A stretch of DNA of 64,000 nucleotides, taken from assembly GCA_046348855.1 (NCBI GenBank), contig JAXMDK010000007.1, forward strand, positions 62,001-126,000, in the 5' to 3' direction. The notes under the pieces were generated by a model that did not search any database, was not told the origin of the DNA, and worked only from the letters and a program-made list of their open reading frames with translations. Position numbers and translations under genes: made by a program. Source of the stretch: TMP-24 sp046348855. GTDB taxonomy: Bacteria; Pseudomonadota; Alphaproteobacteria; Rhodobacterales; Rhodobacteraceae. Below are positions 1 to 9,892 of the stretch, piece after piece (within the stretch, counting starts at the first letter, position 1; each line of letters begins with the position of its first letter).

Positions 1-92
1 ATCCAGCGCAGCAGGACCAGCGTCCGCAGCCTGACCCAGTTGGCCCGGCCGGTCTGGGTTTCGAACCCGATGGCCTGTCGTGTTTCGGTCAT
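1..92 (-). CDS. regB: RegB/PrrB redox sensor histidine kinase, N-terminal fragment
   Basis: Only the first 30 codons lie in the window; the gene runs off the left edge. The translation contains NWVRLRTLVLLRW, which matches the stretch just before the first membrane helix of RegB/PrrB kinases. RegB is the membrane sensor that phosphorylates RegA in response to redox state. Divergence from senC and regA is the classic Rhodobacter arrangement and supports the call. The ATG at 92 has a GAGGAG directly against it, which is closer than ideal, with a further AGGA about 12 bases upstream, so the exact start is not certain. Confidence 0.8.
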   Translation of the reverse strand, partial: MTETRQAIGFETQTGRANWVRLRTLVLLRW

Positions 93-189
93 CTCCTCGT
101 GTCCTGTCGCTTCAGATGGACGGATGACATTGATAGTCGTCGCCGGATCGGCAATCAATGTGGCCGATTGTCGGACGACGGAGTTGCAC
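93..189. promoter_or_regulatory. regB-senC divergent intergenic region
   Basis: These 97 bases separate the divergent regB and senC starts and must hold the promoters in both directions. In Rhodobacter this region is autoregulated by RegA. I cannot fix -10 or -35 boxes by eye in this GC-rich stretch. Confidence 0.5.
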
Positions 190-831
190 ATGGCAGTATC
201 AACAGCACGCTATGCGGTGGCGGCCATCGCCGCCGTCGCGGTTGGCCTTGTGGCGACCTGGAGCGTGACGCGGCGGGCGGGGACGGATGCGTTTGCGGCC
301 TGCGGCGCGTCGCAGGTGGCCGGCGGCGGCGCCGCGATCGGCGGGCCCTTCACGCTGACCAACGCGGACGGCAAGCGCGTGACCGACAAGGATGTGCTGG
401 CCAAGCCGTCGCTGGTGTATTTCGGCTATACCAACTGCCCCGATGTTTGCCCCACCGATGCGGCGCGTAATGCCCAGGCGGTCGATATACTGGAAGAAAA
501 GGGCGACGATGTCACGCCGGTCTTCATCTCGGTCGATCCGCGCCGCGACACGCCGGCCGCGCTGAAGGAATGGACCGGGTTCATGCACCCCAAGATGATC
601 GGCCTTACCGGCACGCCCGAGGAATTGAAGGCCGTGGCGCTGGAATACAAGACCTACTTCCAGGTCCCGGACAATCCGCCGGACCAGAATTACGAGGTCG
701 AGCACATGACCCAGACCTATCTGATGATGCCGGGGATCGGGTTTGTCGACTTCTTCAACCGCGACGATTCCGCCGACAAGGTCGCCGACCGGACGGCCTG
801 TTTCATCGAGGCCGCAAAAGGCGCAAATTGA
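190..831 (+). CDS. senC: SenC/PrrC, SCO1-family copper chaperone
   Basis: This 213-residue protein has an N-terminal membrane anchor (about residues 8-26, rich in A and V) and a thioredoxin-like SCO domain. The copper ligands of the family are present: C83 and C87 in YTNCPDVC and H172 in VEHMTQTY. SCO proteins deliver copper to cytochrome c oxidase; in Rhodobacter PrrC also influences signalling through RegB/RegA. The ATG at 190 was chosen because it places the hydrophobic anchor at the N terminus; the frame is open further upstream but that stretch is not SCO-like. It lies between regB (divergent) and regA (52 bases downstream, same strand). Confidence 0.93.
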   Translation: MAVSTARYAVAAIAAVAVGLVATWSVTRRAGTDAFAACGASQVAGGGAAIGGPFTLTNADGKRVTDKDVLAKPSLVYFGYTNCPDVCPTDAARNAQAVDILEEKGDDVTPVFISVDPRRDTPAALKEWTGFMHPKMIGLTGTPEELKAVALEYKTYFQVPDNPPDQNYEVEHMTQTYLMMPGIGFVDFFNRDDSADKVADRTACFIEAAKGAN

Positions 832-883
832 CCCGACACGGCCAGGCTCTTAGAAGCCTCGCGATCAGCGGAAAGGACAGGCG

Positions 884-1435
884 ATGACCGAGGGCGAATT
901 TTCTGAACTGGGGCCAGACCGGACCTTGCTGCTGGTCGATGACGACAAGGCCTTTGTCACCCGATTGGCGCGGGCGATGGAAAAGCGCGGGTTCATTGCC
1001 GAAACCGCCGAAAGCGTGACCGAGGGCCGGGCCATAGCCGAAACCCGCCCGCCCGCCTATGCGGTGGTCGACCTGCGGCTTGAGGACGGCAACGGCCTGG
1101 ACGTGGTCGACATGCTGCGGCGTCACCGGCCGGACTGCCGGATCGTGGTCCTGACCGGATATGGTGCGATTGCGACGGCGGTGGCGGCGGTGAAGTTCGG
1201 GGCCATCGACTATCTGTCGAAACCGGCCGATGCCAACGATGTGACCAACGCGCTTCTGGCGCGCGGAGAAGGGCCGCCGCCGCCCGACAATCCGATGTCG
1301 GCCGACCGGGTTCGCTGGGAACATATCCAGCGCGTCTATGAATTGTGCGACCGAAATGTTTCGGAAACAGCCCGCAGGCTCAGCATGCACCGTCGCACAT
1401 TGCAGAGAATACTGGCAAAACGCAGCCCGAAATAG
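884..1435 (+). CDS. regA: RegA/PrrA global redox response regulator
   Basis: The 183-residue protein has a receiver domain (LLLVDDDKAF near the start, phospho-acceptor D63 in VVDLRLEDG, conserved lysine in YLSKPAD) and a C-terminal Fis-like helix-turn-helix (NVSETARRLSMHRRTLQRIL). The length and C-terminal helix match RegA/PrrA/ActR, which controls photosynthesis, carbon and nitrogen fixation and respiration genes according to redox state. The ATG follows a GAAAGGA ribosome-binding site. It is probably co-transcribed with senC. Confidence 0.96.
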   Translation: MTEGEFSELGPDRTLLLVDDDKAFVTRLARAMEKRGFIAETAESVTEGRAIAETRPPAYAVVDLRLEDGNGLDVVDMLRRHRPDCRIVVLTGYGAIATAVAAVKFGAIDYLSKPADANDVTNALLARGEGPPPPDNPMSADRVRWEHIQRVYELCDRNVSETARRLSMHRRTLQRILAKRSPK

Positions 1436-1528
1436 CGCCCAGCCTGTCCGAAAGGATAATACTTGCCGCTTGAATTCGAATTGCGGCTCTGCGATTTTTG
1501 TCTTGGCAATCAGTAATGGGGTGGACGA

Positions 1529-1846
1529 ATGAAAATAGATCTCGATTCCTTGTCGTTGAAAGAACTCAGGGATCTTCACGCACAAACCGCCAGGGCGATC
1601 GCTAATTTCGTCGACCGCAAGAAACAGCAGGCGATCGCGACGCTTGAAGAACAGGCGCGCGCGCTTGGCTATTCGCTGAACGAACTGGTAAGCGCGGCCC
1701 CGGCGCGCAAACGGCGCCCGGCGCGGGCGAAATATGCCAATCCCGCCAATGCCGCTGAAACCTGGACCGGACGGGGACGCAAGCCACGCTGGGTCGAAGC
1801 GGCGCTGAAATCGGGGCGCAGCCTGGAAAGCCTGCTCATCAAGTAG
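1529..1846 (+). CDS. hvrA: HvrA/Spb, H-NS-like nucleoid regulator
   Basis: The 105-residue protein has an N-terminal helical oligomerisation region and the H-NS-type DNA-binding tail NPANAAETWTGRGRKPRWV near residues 71-89. HvrA is a light- and nitrogen-linked regulator encoded just downstream of regA in Rhodobacter, exactly as here. It binds AT-rich DNA and acts in the nucleoid. The gap to regA is 93 bases, so it may be read from the regA transcript or from its own promoter. Confidence 0.9.
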   Translation: MKIDLDSLSLKELRDLHAQTARAIANFVDRKKQQAIATLEEQARALGYSLNELVSAAPARKRRPARAKYANPANAAETWTGRGRKPRWVEAALKSGRSLESLLIK

Positions 1847-1860
1847 GATCGTTGCCGCGC

Positions 1861-2457
1861 TCAGGTCGCGGACAAAAGGGTTGCGTGCCGGTGGACATAG
1901 TCGGCGCGCACATCCTTGGGCGGGCGCAGCCTGATCTTCAGCCCCGCCAGCTCGACGGACTGCGGACGGCCGAAGAACCTGTCGGCCTCGGCTGCGGCGA
2001 ATCCGGCGATCTGCACCGCCTCCAGCCAGGCGGAAATGCGGTCGGCGCGCTTGATCTCGCGCTTGACCTCGGCGGGCAGGATTGCCGGCAGGCCGAAGCG
2101 CAGATGGACGGCGGCGGCAAGCCGGGCGTCCAGGTGGCCATAAGCTTCGCCGATTGCCGCCTTGACCGGGCTGATCATGTCGCCGATCACATATTCCGGC
2201 GCGTCGTGCAAAAGCGCGGCCAGTTGCCAGCGGGCACCGATGCCGGGGTTCAGGCGGGTGAAGATTTCCTCGACCAGCAGCGAATGTTCGGCCACCGAAT
2301 AGGGCCAGTCGCCGATCGTCTGGCCGTTCCAGCGGGCGACGAAGGACAGGCCGTGGGCGATGTCCTCGACCTCGATATCCAGCGGCGCAGGATCAAGCAG
2401 ATCGAGCCTACGCCCCGACAGCATCCGTTGCCAGGCTCGGGCGGCTTTGGGCGGCAT
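1861..2457 (-). CDS. HD-domain phosphohydrolase (YfbR-like)
   Basis: The 198-residue protein contains the HD-superfamily metal residues in SVAEHSLLVEEI and ALLHDAPEYVIGDMISP. Such proteins are small cytosolic metal-dependent phosphohydrolases, related to the 5'-deoxynucleotidase YfbR, but the substrate cannot be told from sequence. It converges on hvrA, with its stop only 14 bases beyond the hvrA stop. Confidence 0.85.
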   Translation of the reverse strand: MPPKAARAWQRMLSGRRLDLLDPAPLDIEVEDIAHGLSFVARWNGQTIGDWPYSVAEHSLLVEEIFTRLNPGIGARWQLAALLHDAPEYVIGDMISPVKAAIGEAYGHLDARLAAAVHLRFGLPAILPAEVKREIKRADRISAWLEAVQIAGFAAAEADRFFGRPQSVELAGLKIRLRPPKDVRADYVHRHATLLSAT

Positions 2458-2598
2458 GGGAACCTCTTTGCGGCCCTCTTGCTAGCGCGGCGGGCCGTGC
2501 GGGACAATCGCCGGGGGCAAATTTTTCGATCCATCGCTGAATTCAGGTTCTGGTGAGCCCATATTGGTTGACGGAAATGGTCAACATGGAGAACTGCC

Positions 2599-2916
2599 AT
2601 GCTGTGCAAATCGCTCATGACCGCCGCCCTGGTCTTTGGCGCTGCCGCGCTTGGCCCGCCGGCCTTTGCCGGACCGATCGAGACGCTGCCCTGCTTCCAG
2701 CGCGCGGACATCGTCGAGGCGCTGACGAAATCCTACCGGGAACAACCGGCCGGCTTCGGGCTGCAAGGCACCGACCTGATGGTCGAACTCTGGTATGCGC
2801 CCGAATCCGGGACTTTCACCATTCTGCTGTCGCGTCCGGACGGCATCAGTTGCCTGCTGGTTTCCGGCGGCGACTGGCAACCGCAGCCGCAGCCGCGCGC
2901 CGGCCTTGCCGGATAG
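2599..2916 (+). CDS. Small secreted protein, unknown function
   Basis: The 105-residue protein begins with a signal peptide (MLCKSLMTAALVFGAAALG, likely cleavage after PAFA near residue 24). The mature part has two cysteines (one just after the signal in LPCFQRAD, one in ISCLLVSGG), which could form a disulfide in the periplasm. A GGAGAA stands upstream of the ATG. I do not recognise the family. It is a stand-alone gene between the divergent HD hydrolase and the acyltransferase. Confidence 0.65.
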   Translation: MLCKSLMTAALVFGAAALGPPAFAGPIETLPCFQRADIVEALTKSYREQPAGFGLQGTDLMVELWYAPESGTFTILLSRPDGISCLLVSGGDWQPQPQPRAGLAG

Positions 2917-3041
2917 GCAGCCGGCGACCCGCGGCGCTCGCGCCTTGACGGACGTCCGGCGCTGTGCGCTCCTCGGTCCAGGTGCAGTTCAACCAGATAC
3001 CGCGCAGATGCCAGCGAAGTTCCGCCAAGGATGGCGCGATC

Positions 3042-4091
3042 ATGGATGACCGGGACAGCACGCAGATCGAACTGATCCGCGTGTTCTGCATCCTTTCGAT
3101 GATGTGGGCCCATGTCAGCCCCGGCCTTTCGATCCCGTCGGCGGTCAATGGCGGTACGTTCGACTGGCTGGGCAACATCCTGGGCCACACGCTCGGCCGG
3201 GTCAGCGTTACGACGCTGAGCTTCATTTCGGGGTTCCTGCTGTGGCAAAGTCAGGAATCGCGCCGTATGCGCGACATCGTCCTGCACCGGTTCGGTGCGG
3301 TGGTGGTGCCGATGCTGGCCTGGAGCGCAATCTTCCTGATCCTCGCGGTCTTCAAGGAGTTCGCCCTCGGCCATCCCTCGACCGCGCTGCGCAGCATCAC
3401 GCCCGATGCGCGGGGTCTGATCGACGCCTGGACGGGCGTGGGTGGGCCGATGGCCAACGCCTCGCTGTTCTTTCTGCGCGATCTCTTCGTGGCGACGGTG
3501 CTGCTGTGCCTGGCCGCGCCCTTGTTCGACCGGGCGCCCTGGCTGGTGGTGGGCGCGATTCTGGCCGCGACGCTGGCGCAGGTCACGGCGCCGGTGGTCT
3601 TTCGTCCGTCGATCCTGTGCTTCATGGCGCTGGGCGCCTGGGCCAACAGGCGCGGGTTGACCATTGGCTGGCTGTCGCGCCCGGCGGTGGCGCTGACCGC
3701 CGGGTTCGTACTGGTGGCGACCGGGCTGCTGCTGGCGCATGGCCGCGAAGCGGCAGGCGACCTGATCGTCCGTGCGATCGACCTGGTGCGGCGCGGCAGC
3801 GTCGGGGCGTTCGTGCTGGCGCTGACCGGGGCGGGAATGCGGCTGTTCCCGCTGGGTCGGGTCGCGCGGCTTGGGCGCCACAGTTTCCTGGCCTATCTCA
3901 GCCATGCATCGGTGATCGGGCTCTTCTGGGTGTTGTGGACGGCGCGGGTCGGCGATCAGAACGCCGCCAGCTATCTGATCTTTTACCTCGGCACGCCATT
4001 CCTGGCCTTTGCCCTGGCGGCCGTGGCCGGCGTCCTGTTGGACCGGGGGCCGCGGACCCTGCAGCTTCTGCTGCGCGGCCGGGCACGCTGA
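3042..4091 (+). CDS. Acyltransferase-3 family membrane protein (OpgC-like)
   Basis: The 349-residue protein has about ten hydrophobic segments. Its N terminus, QIELIRVFCILSMMWAHV, is the AT3 signature, with the arginine and histidine that such O-acyltransferases use. Family members acylate cell-surface glycans or osmoregulated glucans; OpgC succinylates periplasmic glucans. The ATG at 3042 was chosen because the signature begins right after it; the open frame extends 78 bases upstream without family-like sequence. The acceptor is unknown. Confidence 0.8.
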   Translation: MDDRDSTQIELIRVFCILSMMWAHVSPGLSIPSAVNGGTFDWLGNILGHTLGRVSVTTLSFISGFLLWQSQESRRMRDIVLHRFGAVVVPMLAWSAIFLILAVFKEFALGHPSTALRSITPDARGLIDAWTGVGGPMANASLFFLRDLFVATVLLCLAAPLFDRAPWLVVGAILAATLAQVTAPVVFRPSILCFMALGAWANRRGLTIGWLSRPAVALTAGFVLVATGLLLAHGREAAGDLIVRAIDLVRRGSVGAFVLALTGAGMRLFPLGRVARLGRHSFLAYLSHASVIGLFWVLWTARVGDQNAASYLIFYLGTPFLAFALAAVAGVLLDRGPRTLQLLLRGRAR

Positions 4092-4171
4092 CCCTTTCGG
4101 CGCTGCCGTTTGCAGTGGACGGCCGCAGATGCTATCTGCCCGGCCAATCACCGATCGCAAGGAGCGCGCCG

Positions 4172-5572
<1,401 letters not shown>

Positions 5573-5586
5573 GCCGGTTTCAAACG

Positions 5587-5610
5587 GGGCGGGCCGAAAG
5601 TCGTCCGCCC
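5587..5610 (+). terminator. Weak terminator-like hairpin after ahcY
   Basis: An inverted repeat GGGCGG...CCGCCC lies 15 bases past the ahcY stop. No T run follows, so it may only stabilise the mRNA 3' end. Confidence 0.35.
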
Positions 5611-5750
5611 TGTGCGCCAATCAGCCTGTGGCAAGTCGCGCCGCGAAAAGCCTTTGCCTTGACGGTGAACATGTCGCTATCTTTCCCCTTGGGCGTCCGC
5701 CAGGGCTGACGCTTAATGGCACAAAGCCGAAGCCACAGTTGGAGCGTGAC

Positions 5751-6092
5751 ATGGGTAAGAGAGACGAACTGATCGCCAAATATGCCGACGATCTGAAGAA
5801 CAAGTGCAAGATGACGCCGGACATGGACCTTCTGACCAAGGTCACGATCGGTTGCGGCCCGTCGATCTACAATGCCGACTCGGCCACCATTGCCGCCAGC
5901 CAGCCGTCCGAACTGGAACTGGTGAAGACCAATTTCCTCGTCAAGAAGCTCGGCCTGAAGGACGGCCCGGAACTGGGCGCGGCAATCAACGCGGCGATCG
6001 AGACTTATGGCAAGTCCGAACGCAACAAATACCGGGCGGTCGTCTATTACATGCTGACCAAGCATTTCGGCAAGGAAGCGGTCTTCAAGTGA
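5751..6092 (+). CDS. DUF2853 family protein
   Basis: The 113-residue protein (MGKRDELIAKYADDLKNK at the start, NKYRAVVYYMLTKHFGKE near the end) is a small helical cytosolic protein that I recognise as DUF2853. No function is established. The ATG at 5751 is preceded by GGAGCG; an open frame continues upstream but lacks family similarity. It is a single gene downstream of ahcY. Confidence 0.8.
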   Translation: MGKRDELIAKYADDLKNKCKMTPDMDLLTKVTIGCGPSIYNADSATIAASQPSELELVKTNFLVKKLGLKDGPELGAAINAAIETYGKSERNKYRAVVYYMLTKHFGKEAVFK

Positions 6093-6100
6093 CCGCTGCG

Positions 6101-6125
6101 GCGGGGCGTCCGGCGGGCGCCCCGC
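6101..6125 (+). terminator. Hairpin downstream of the DUF2853 gene
   Basis: GCGGGGCG pairs with CGCCCCGC nine bases later. It begins 8 bases after the DUF2853 stop. A TTTT follows only about 10 bases on, so termination efficiency is uncertain. Confidence 0.5.
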
Positions 6126-6298
6126 GAACCACCTGTTTTGACACAAGTTTTCAGCACTAGTTTCTTGAAGAATCGCGCCGCGCGCGCCTATCAATCAGTC
6201 AAGGGCCAGGACGGCCGAGACCATCGTGTCACAGTTGGTGCAGGGGTGCACCGGGGTGGCAAGGGTCCCGGCTCGCTGGCCGGGGCCCTTGATCCGTT

Positions 6299-6721
6299 TC
6301 AATCGGGCGAAACCCCGCCAAGCCCGCAGATCACCCGCCATTCCGCTTCGCTGACCGGCTGCACCGACAGGCGGGAATTGTTGACCAGAACCATCCCCTT
6401 CAACTCGGGATGGACTTTGCACACCTCCAGCGTCACCGGCTGCGCCAGGGGCCGGACGGCGCGGATATGGACGCAGTCCCAGCGCGGGTCGTCGGTCGTG
6501 CTGTCCTGAGCGCTCTCGCGGCAGACCTCGACGATGCCGACAATCTCCTTGCCGACGTTAGAATGATAGTAGAATCCGCGATCGCCGATCCGCATCGCCC
6601 GCATGTTGTTGCGCGCCTGATAGTTGCGCACCCCGTGCCACTCCTCGCCTTCGGAGCCTTTCGCCACCTGCTGATCCCAGCTCCAGGTGTCGGGTTCGGA
6701 CTTGAACAGCCAGTAACGCAT
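6299..6721 (-). CDS. EVE domain protein
   Basis: The 140-residue protein begins MRYWLFKSEPDTWSWDQ, the hallmark of EVE (thymocyte nuclear protein 1-like) domains, and continues with GVRNYQARNNMRAM. EVE domains are PUA-related and bind modified bases in DNA or RNA. The start at 6721 overlaps the YciI stop by one base (TGATG), showing translational coupling. It is the last gene of the leftward tsaD-gpsA-yciI-EVE group, an order I recall as common in this family. Confidence 0.88.
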   Translation of the reverse strand: MRYWLFKSEPDTWSWDQQVAKGSEGEEWHGVRNYQARNNMRAMRIGDRGFYYHSNVGKEIVGIVEVCRESAQDSTTDDPRWDCVHIRAVRPLAQPVTLEVCKVHPELKGMVLVNNSRLSVQPVSEAEWRVICGLGGVSPD

Positions 6722-6996
6722 CAGCCGATCACCTTCTTCCATTCGATGACCGTCACGCTGTCGAACAGCCCGGCCTTGCCGTAGGGGTCGCCCGCCACCC
6801 AATCCTGCGCCGCCTTGAGGTCGTCGGCTTGCAGGATGGCCAGCGTCCCGCACATCTGGCCCCCTTCGAGGAACGGGCCGGCCATTTCGACAATGCCCGT
6901 CGCCTCGATATAGGCCAGATGGGCGGCGCGGTTGGCCTGGCGGATTTCCAGATGGCCGGGCTTGTCGCGGCAGATGACGGCAAATCTCATGTTCAT
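6721..6996 (-). CDS. YciI-like protein
   Basis: The 91-residue protein has the YciI/dimeric alpha-beta barrel pattern, including AHLAYIEATG, GPFLEGGQMCGTLAIL and a conserved late D-P-Y (GDPYGKAGLFDSV). The biochemical role of most YciI proteins is unknown. The ATG at 6996 overlaps the gpsA stop as ATGA; an alternative ATG sits at 6990. It is coupled to both neighbours. Confidence 0.85.
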   Translation of the reverse strand: MNMRFAVICRDKPGHLEIRQANRAAHLAYIEATGIVEMAGPFLEGGQMCGTLAILQADDLKAAQDWVAGDPYGKAGLFDSVTVIEWKKVIG

Positions 6997-7958
6997 TCCT
7001 TTTTCAGGGGCCGCGCCATCAGTTCGGCGACAGCCTCGTTCACCGTGATGCGCTGGTCAACCAGCGCGGCAACCATCCGCGCCACCGGCATGTCCACGCC
7101 GCGCTCCGCCGCCAGCCGGGCGGTGGCGCGGGCGGTGGCCACGCCCTCGACTGTCACGGTGGCGTCGAACGGTTCGCCCCGGCCCAAGGCGCGCCCGAAC
7201 CGAAAGTTGCGCGACTGGTCGGAGGTGCAGGTCAGGATCAGATCGCCCAGCCCCGACAGGCCGCCCAATGTCTCGGGGCGCGCGCCGAACTTTAGGGCAA
7301 GGCGCATCATTTCGGCGAAGCCCCGCGTCATCAGGGCGGCCCGGGCGCTTTCCCCCAGACCGGCGCCGATCACGACACCGGCGGCGATGGCCATGACGTT
7401 TTTCAATGCGCCGCCCAGTTCGGCGCCGGCGGTGTCGTTGGTCAGGTAAAGCCGCAAGACCGGCGTCGACAGGCTGTTCAGCAGATCGAATCCGGTCGGG
7501 TCATCGGCGCAGGCCAGCGTCAGCGCAGTCGGCAGGCCGCGGGCGATGTCGGCGGCAAAGCTGGGTCCGGTCAGGATTGCCGGGTGGCTGCCGGGGAAGG
7601 CTTCGCGCAGGATGGCGGTCGGGCCGCGGCCGCTGGCCAGGTCGATCCCCTTGGCGCAGGCCACCAGCTTGCGGCCGGCAAGGGCAGCGCGGTGGCCGGC
7701 GACAAAGCCCGAAAGAGCCTGCATCGGAACCGCCAGCAGCAGGGTGTCGGTGCCGGCGAAATCGGCGATTTCGGCTGAAACAGAGACTGATTCCGGGAAG
7801 GCGACTCCGGGAAGACGGTGGGCATTCTCGCGGTCGTGGGCCATTTGCGCGACCTCGGCCGGGTTGCGGCCCCACAGGCCGACGCGCTGCCCACCGCGGG
7901 CTAGCGCCACCGCCAGCGCGGTTCCGAAAGCGCCTGCACCGAGGACGGCGATGGTCAT
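6993..7958 (-). CDS. gpsA: NAD(P)-dependent glycerol-3-phosphate dehydrogenase
   Basis: The 321-residue cytosolic enzyme reduces dihydroxyacetone phosphate to sn-glycerol-3-phosphate for phospholipid synthesis. The Rossmann motif VLGAGAFGTALA, the LLAVPMQAL segment, the catalytic lysine region (GGALKNVMAIAAG) and GLGDLILTCTS are all present. The ATG at 7958 was chosen because the Rossmann motif follows directly. It lies just downstream of tsaD, which normally would end in an ATGA overlap here (see tsaD). Confidence 0.96.
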   Translation of the reverse strand: MTIAVLGAGAFGTALAVALARGGQRVGLWGRNPAEVAQMAHDRENAHRLPGVAFPESVSVSAEIADFAGTDTLLLAVPMQALSGFVAGHRAALAGRKLVACAKGIDLASGRGPTAILREAFPGSHPAILTGPSFAADIARGLPTALTLACADDPTGFDLLNSLSTPVLRLYLTNDTAGAELGGALKNVMAIAAGVVIGAGLGESARAALMTRGFAEMMRLALKFGARPETLGGLSGLGDLILTCTSDQSRNFRFGRALGRGEPFDATVTVEGVATARATARLAAERGVDMPVARMVAALVDQRITVNEAVAELMARPLKKE

Positions 7959-9048
7959 GCCTTGGCCCTTTCTTGCCCGCGCCCAGCATCGGCGCCGAGG
8001 TCCGGTCAAGCGGCCAGCGCGGGCGGGCGGACAGCGACAGGTCATCGCGGTGGCCCGCCCGGTAAAGCTCGATCCCAGCCCAGGCGATCATCGCCGCGTT
8101 GTCGGTACAAAGGTTCAGCGGCGGGGCGGTGAAAGCTACGCCCGAGGTCGCGCACAGCGCCGACAGGGCGGTGCGGATCGTCTGGTTCGCCGCCACGCCG
8201 CCGGCCACGGCAAAGGCCGGATGCGGCGGCGCATCATCCAGATAGAGCGCCAGCGCGCGCCGGGTCTTTTCTGCCAGAACCGCCGCCACCGCCGCCTGGA
8301 ACCCGGCGCACAGGTCGGCACGGTCCTGCGGACGCAGGCCACCCTGTGCGGCAACCAGCCCGTCGCGGGCGCGCAGCAGCGCGGTCTTGAGGCCGGAAAA
8401 AGACATGTCGCACCCCGGCCGGTCCAGCAGCGGCCGCGGAAAGGCAAAGCGCCGCGGATCGCCTTGCGCCGCCTCGGCCTCGACCAGCGGCCCGCCCGGC
8501 TGGCCGAGGCCCAGCAGCTTGGCGGTCTTGTCGAAGGCTTCGCCGGGGGCGTCGTCGATGGTGCCGCCCAGCCGGGTGAAGTCATCGGGCCCGCGCACGA
8601 TCAGGAACTGGCAATGCCCGCCGGACACCAGCAGCATCAGGTAGGGATAGGGCAGCGCATCGGTCAGGCGCGGGGTCAGGGCATGGCCGGCCAGGTGGTT
8701 CACGCCAATCAGCGGCAGGCGGCGCGCGGCGGCGATCGCCTTGGCGCACATGACGCCCGACAGGACGCCGCCGATCAGCCCCGGCCCGGCGGTGACGGCG
8801 ACCCCGTCGATTGCGGACAGGGACAGGCCAGCGCGGCGCAAAGCCTCCTCAACGCAAAGGTCCAGCTTTTCGGCATGGGCGCGGGCGGCGATTTCGGGCA
8901 CGACGCCGCCAAATTGGGCATGAAGCGCGGCCTGGCCCTCGACCACCGACGACAGGATCTGCGCGCCGCTGCCATTCTGGCGCACCACGGCGGCTGCGGT
9001 ATCGTCGCAGCTGCTTTCCAGTCCCAGAAAGGTTAGTGTCGCCGTCAT
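7501..9048 (-). CDS. tsaD: tRNA N6-threonylcarbamoyladenosine transferase TsaD, with abnormal 3' extension
   Basis: TsaD makes the t6A37 modification of ANN-decoding tRNAs. The first ~360 residues are a complete TsaD: LGLESSCDD, the metal ligands in HLAGH, LVSGGHCQ, GGTIDDAPGEAFDK, VAGGVAANQ, and the usual end GAGKKG. Instead of a stop, the frame continues about 155 residues through gpsA in another frame, giving 515 residues. Adding one G to the GGG at 7968-7966 would give GKKGAKA-stop, with the stop at 7955 overlapping the gpsA ATG. This points to a lost base (sequencing error or recent mutation). The real product probably ends at 7955. The ATG at 9048 places the family N terminus correctly. 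Confidence 0.93.
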   Translation of the reverse strand: MTATLTFLGLESSCDDTAAAVVRQNGSGAQILSSVVEGQAALHAQFGGVVPEIAARAHAEKLDLCVEEALRRAGLSLSAIDGVAVTAGPGLIGGVLSGVMCAKAIAAARRLPLIGVNHLAGHALTPRLTDALPYPYLMLLVSGGHCQFLIVRGPDDFTRLGGTIDDAPGEAFDKTAKLLGLGQPGGPLVEAEAAQGDPRRFAFPRPLLDRPGCDMSFSGLKTALLRARDGLVAAQGGLRPQDRADLCAGFQAAVAAVLAEKTRRALALYLDDAPPHPAFAVAGGVAANQTIRTALSALCATSGVAFTAPPLNLCTDNAAMIAWAGIELYRAGHRDDLSLSARPRWPLDRTSAPMLGAGKKGPRHDHRRPRCRRFRNRAGGGASPRWAARRPVGPQPGRGRANGPRPRECPPSSRSRLPGISLCFSRNRRFRRHRHPAAGGSDAGSFGLCRRPPRCPCRPQAGGLRQGDRPGQRPRPDRHPARSLPRQPPGNPDRTQLCRRHRPRPADCADAGLRR

Positions 9049-9125
9049 GGCTCCGCCGTTGCATCCATGCCTTCCGGCAGGTAACACCCCCCAAGGTCAC
9101 AGACAATCCCGGCGGTCCCTGCAAC

Positions 9126-9824
9126 GTGCGCCCGACCCTTCTTCTGACCCGGCCCGAACCCCAGTCGGCGCGCTTCGCTGCCGAGTTCCGCGCCGCCTTC
9201 GCGCCCGACTGGCCGGTGGTGATTTCGCCGCTGATGCGGACGGTCTGGGTTGGCGACTTGCCCGACCTGGATGGGATCGGCGATGTCATCTTCAGTTCGG
9301 AAACGGCAGTCAAGGCCTGGTGCCGGCAGACGGCGCGGCGCGATCTGCTGGCCTGGTGCGTGGGCTCCCGCACGGGGCAGGCTGCGCGGCAGGCGGGATT
9401 TTCCGTGCGCGAAGGTCCGGGTGACGCCGGGGGCCTGGCCGCGCTGATCCGGGCTGAACGACCGGGCGTTCGGATGGTCTGGCCGCATGGGCAGCACGTG
9501 GCCGAGGACATTGCCGAACTGCTGAAACCGGCTGGAATAGAGACGCTTTCCTGCGTGGTCTACGACCAAAGATCGATCCCGCCCACCCCCGAGGCGACGG
9601 CCTTGCTGGCCGGCACTGCGCCGGTGTTGCTGCCGCTGTTTTCGGCGCGTTCCGGCCAGCTTCTCGCCCGCCAGCCGATTGCCTGCCCGCTGTTCGTCGC
9701 GCTGCTCGGCCCGGCGATCCCGGCGCCAGCCTCCGCCCGCGAGGTTGTTGCCGCGACCCGACCGGACAGTGCGTCGATGCTTGATGCCCTGCGGCGTCTT
9801 GCCCAACTGGCGGCGGCGGGTTGA
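9126..9824 (+). CDS. hemD: Uroporphyrinogen-III synthase
   Basis: The 232-residue protein starts at a GTG (9126) with VRPTLLLTRPEPQS, the family N terminus. It continues with FSSETAV, VGSRTGQAA, GDAGGLAAL and a late LFSARSG, all characteristic of HemD. It cyclises hydroxymethylbilane to uroporphyrinogen III for haem, sirohaem, cobalamin and chlorophyll. It diverges from tsaD and leads the hemD/Mic60-like/hemY set. Confidence 0.92.
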   Translation: MRPTLLLTRPEPQSARFAAEFRAAFAPDWPVVISPLMRTVWVGDLPDLDGIGDVIFSSETAVKAWCRQTARRDLLAWCVGSRTGQAARQAGFSVREGPGDAGGLAALIRAERPGVRMVWPHGQHVAEDIAELLKPAGIETLSCVVYDQRSIPPTPEATALLAGTAPVLLPLFSARSGQLLARQPIACPLFVALLGPAIPAPASAREVVAATRPDSASMLDALRRLAQLAAAG

Positions 9825-9892
9825 GTGGTCCCCGCCCGCTGTCTAGAGTGAGTCAGGACGCACGCGCGACCGAAAGGGAATCGGAGGGGCCG

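Noticed and set aside
3104..4171. Open frame continuous with ahcY for over 1 kb upstream
   Set aside because: It overlaps the acyltransferase gene in another frame; AhcY is complete from 4172.
4092..4171. Possible SAH riboswitch before ahcY
   Set aside because: I looked for the conserved SAH-riboswitch core and pseudoknot elements but could not find them in these 80 bases.
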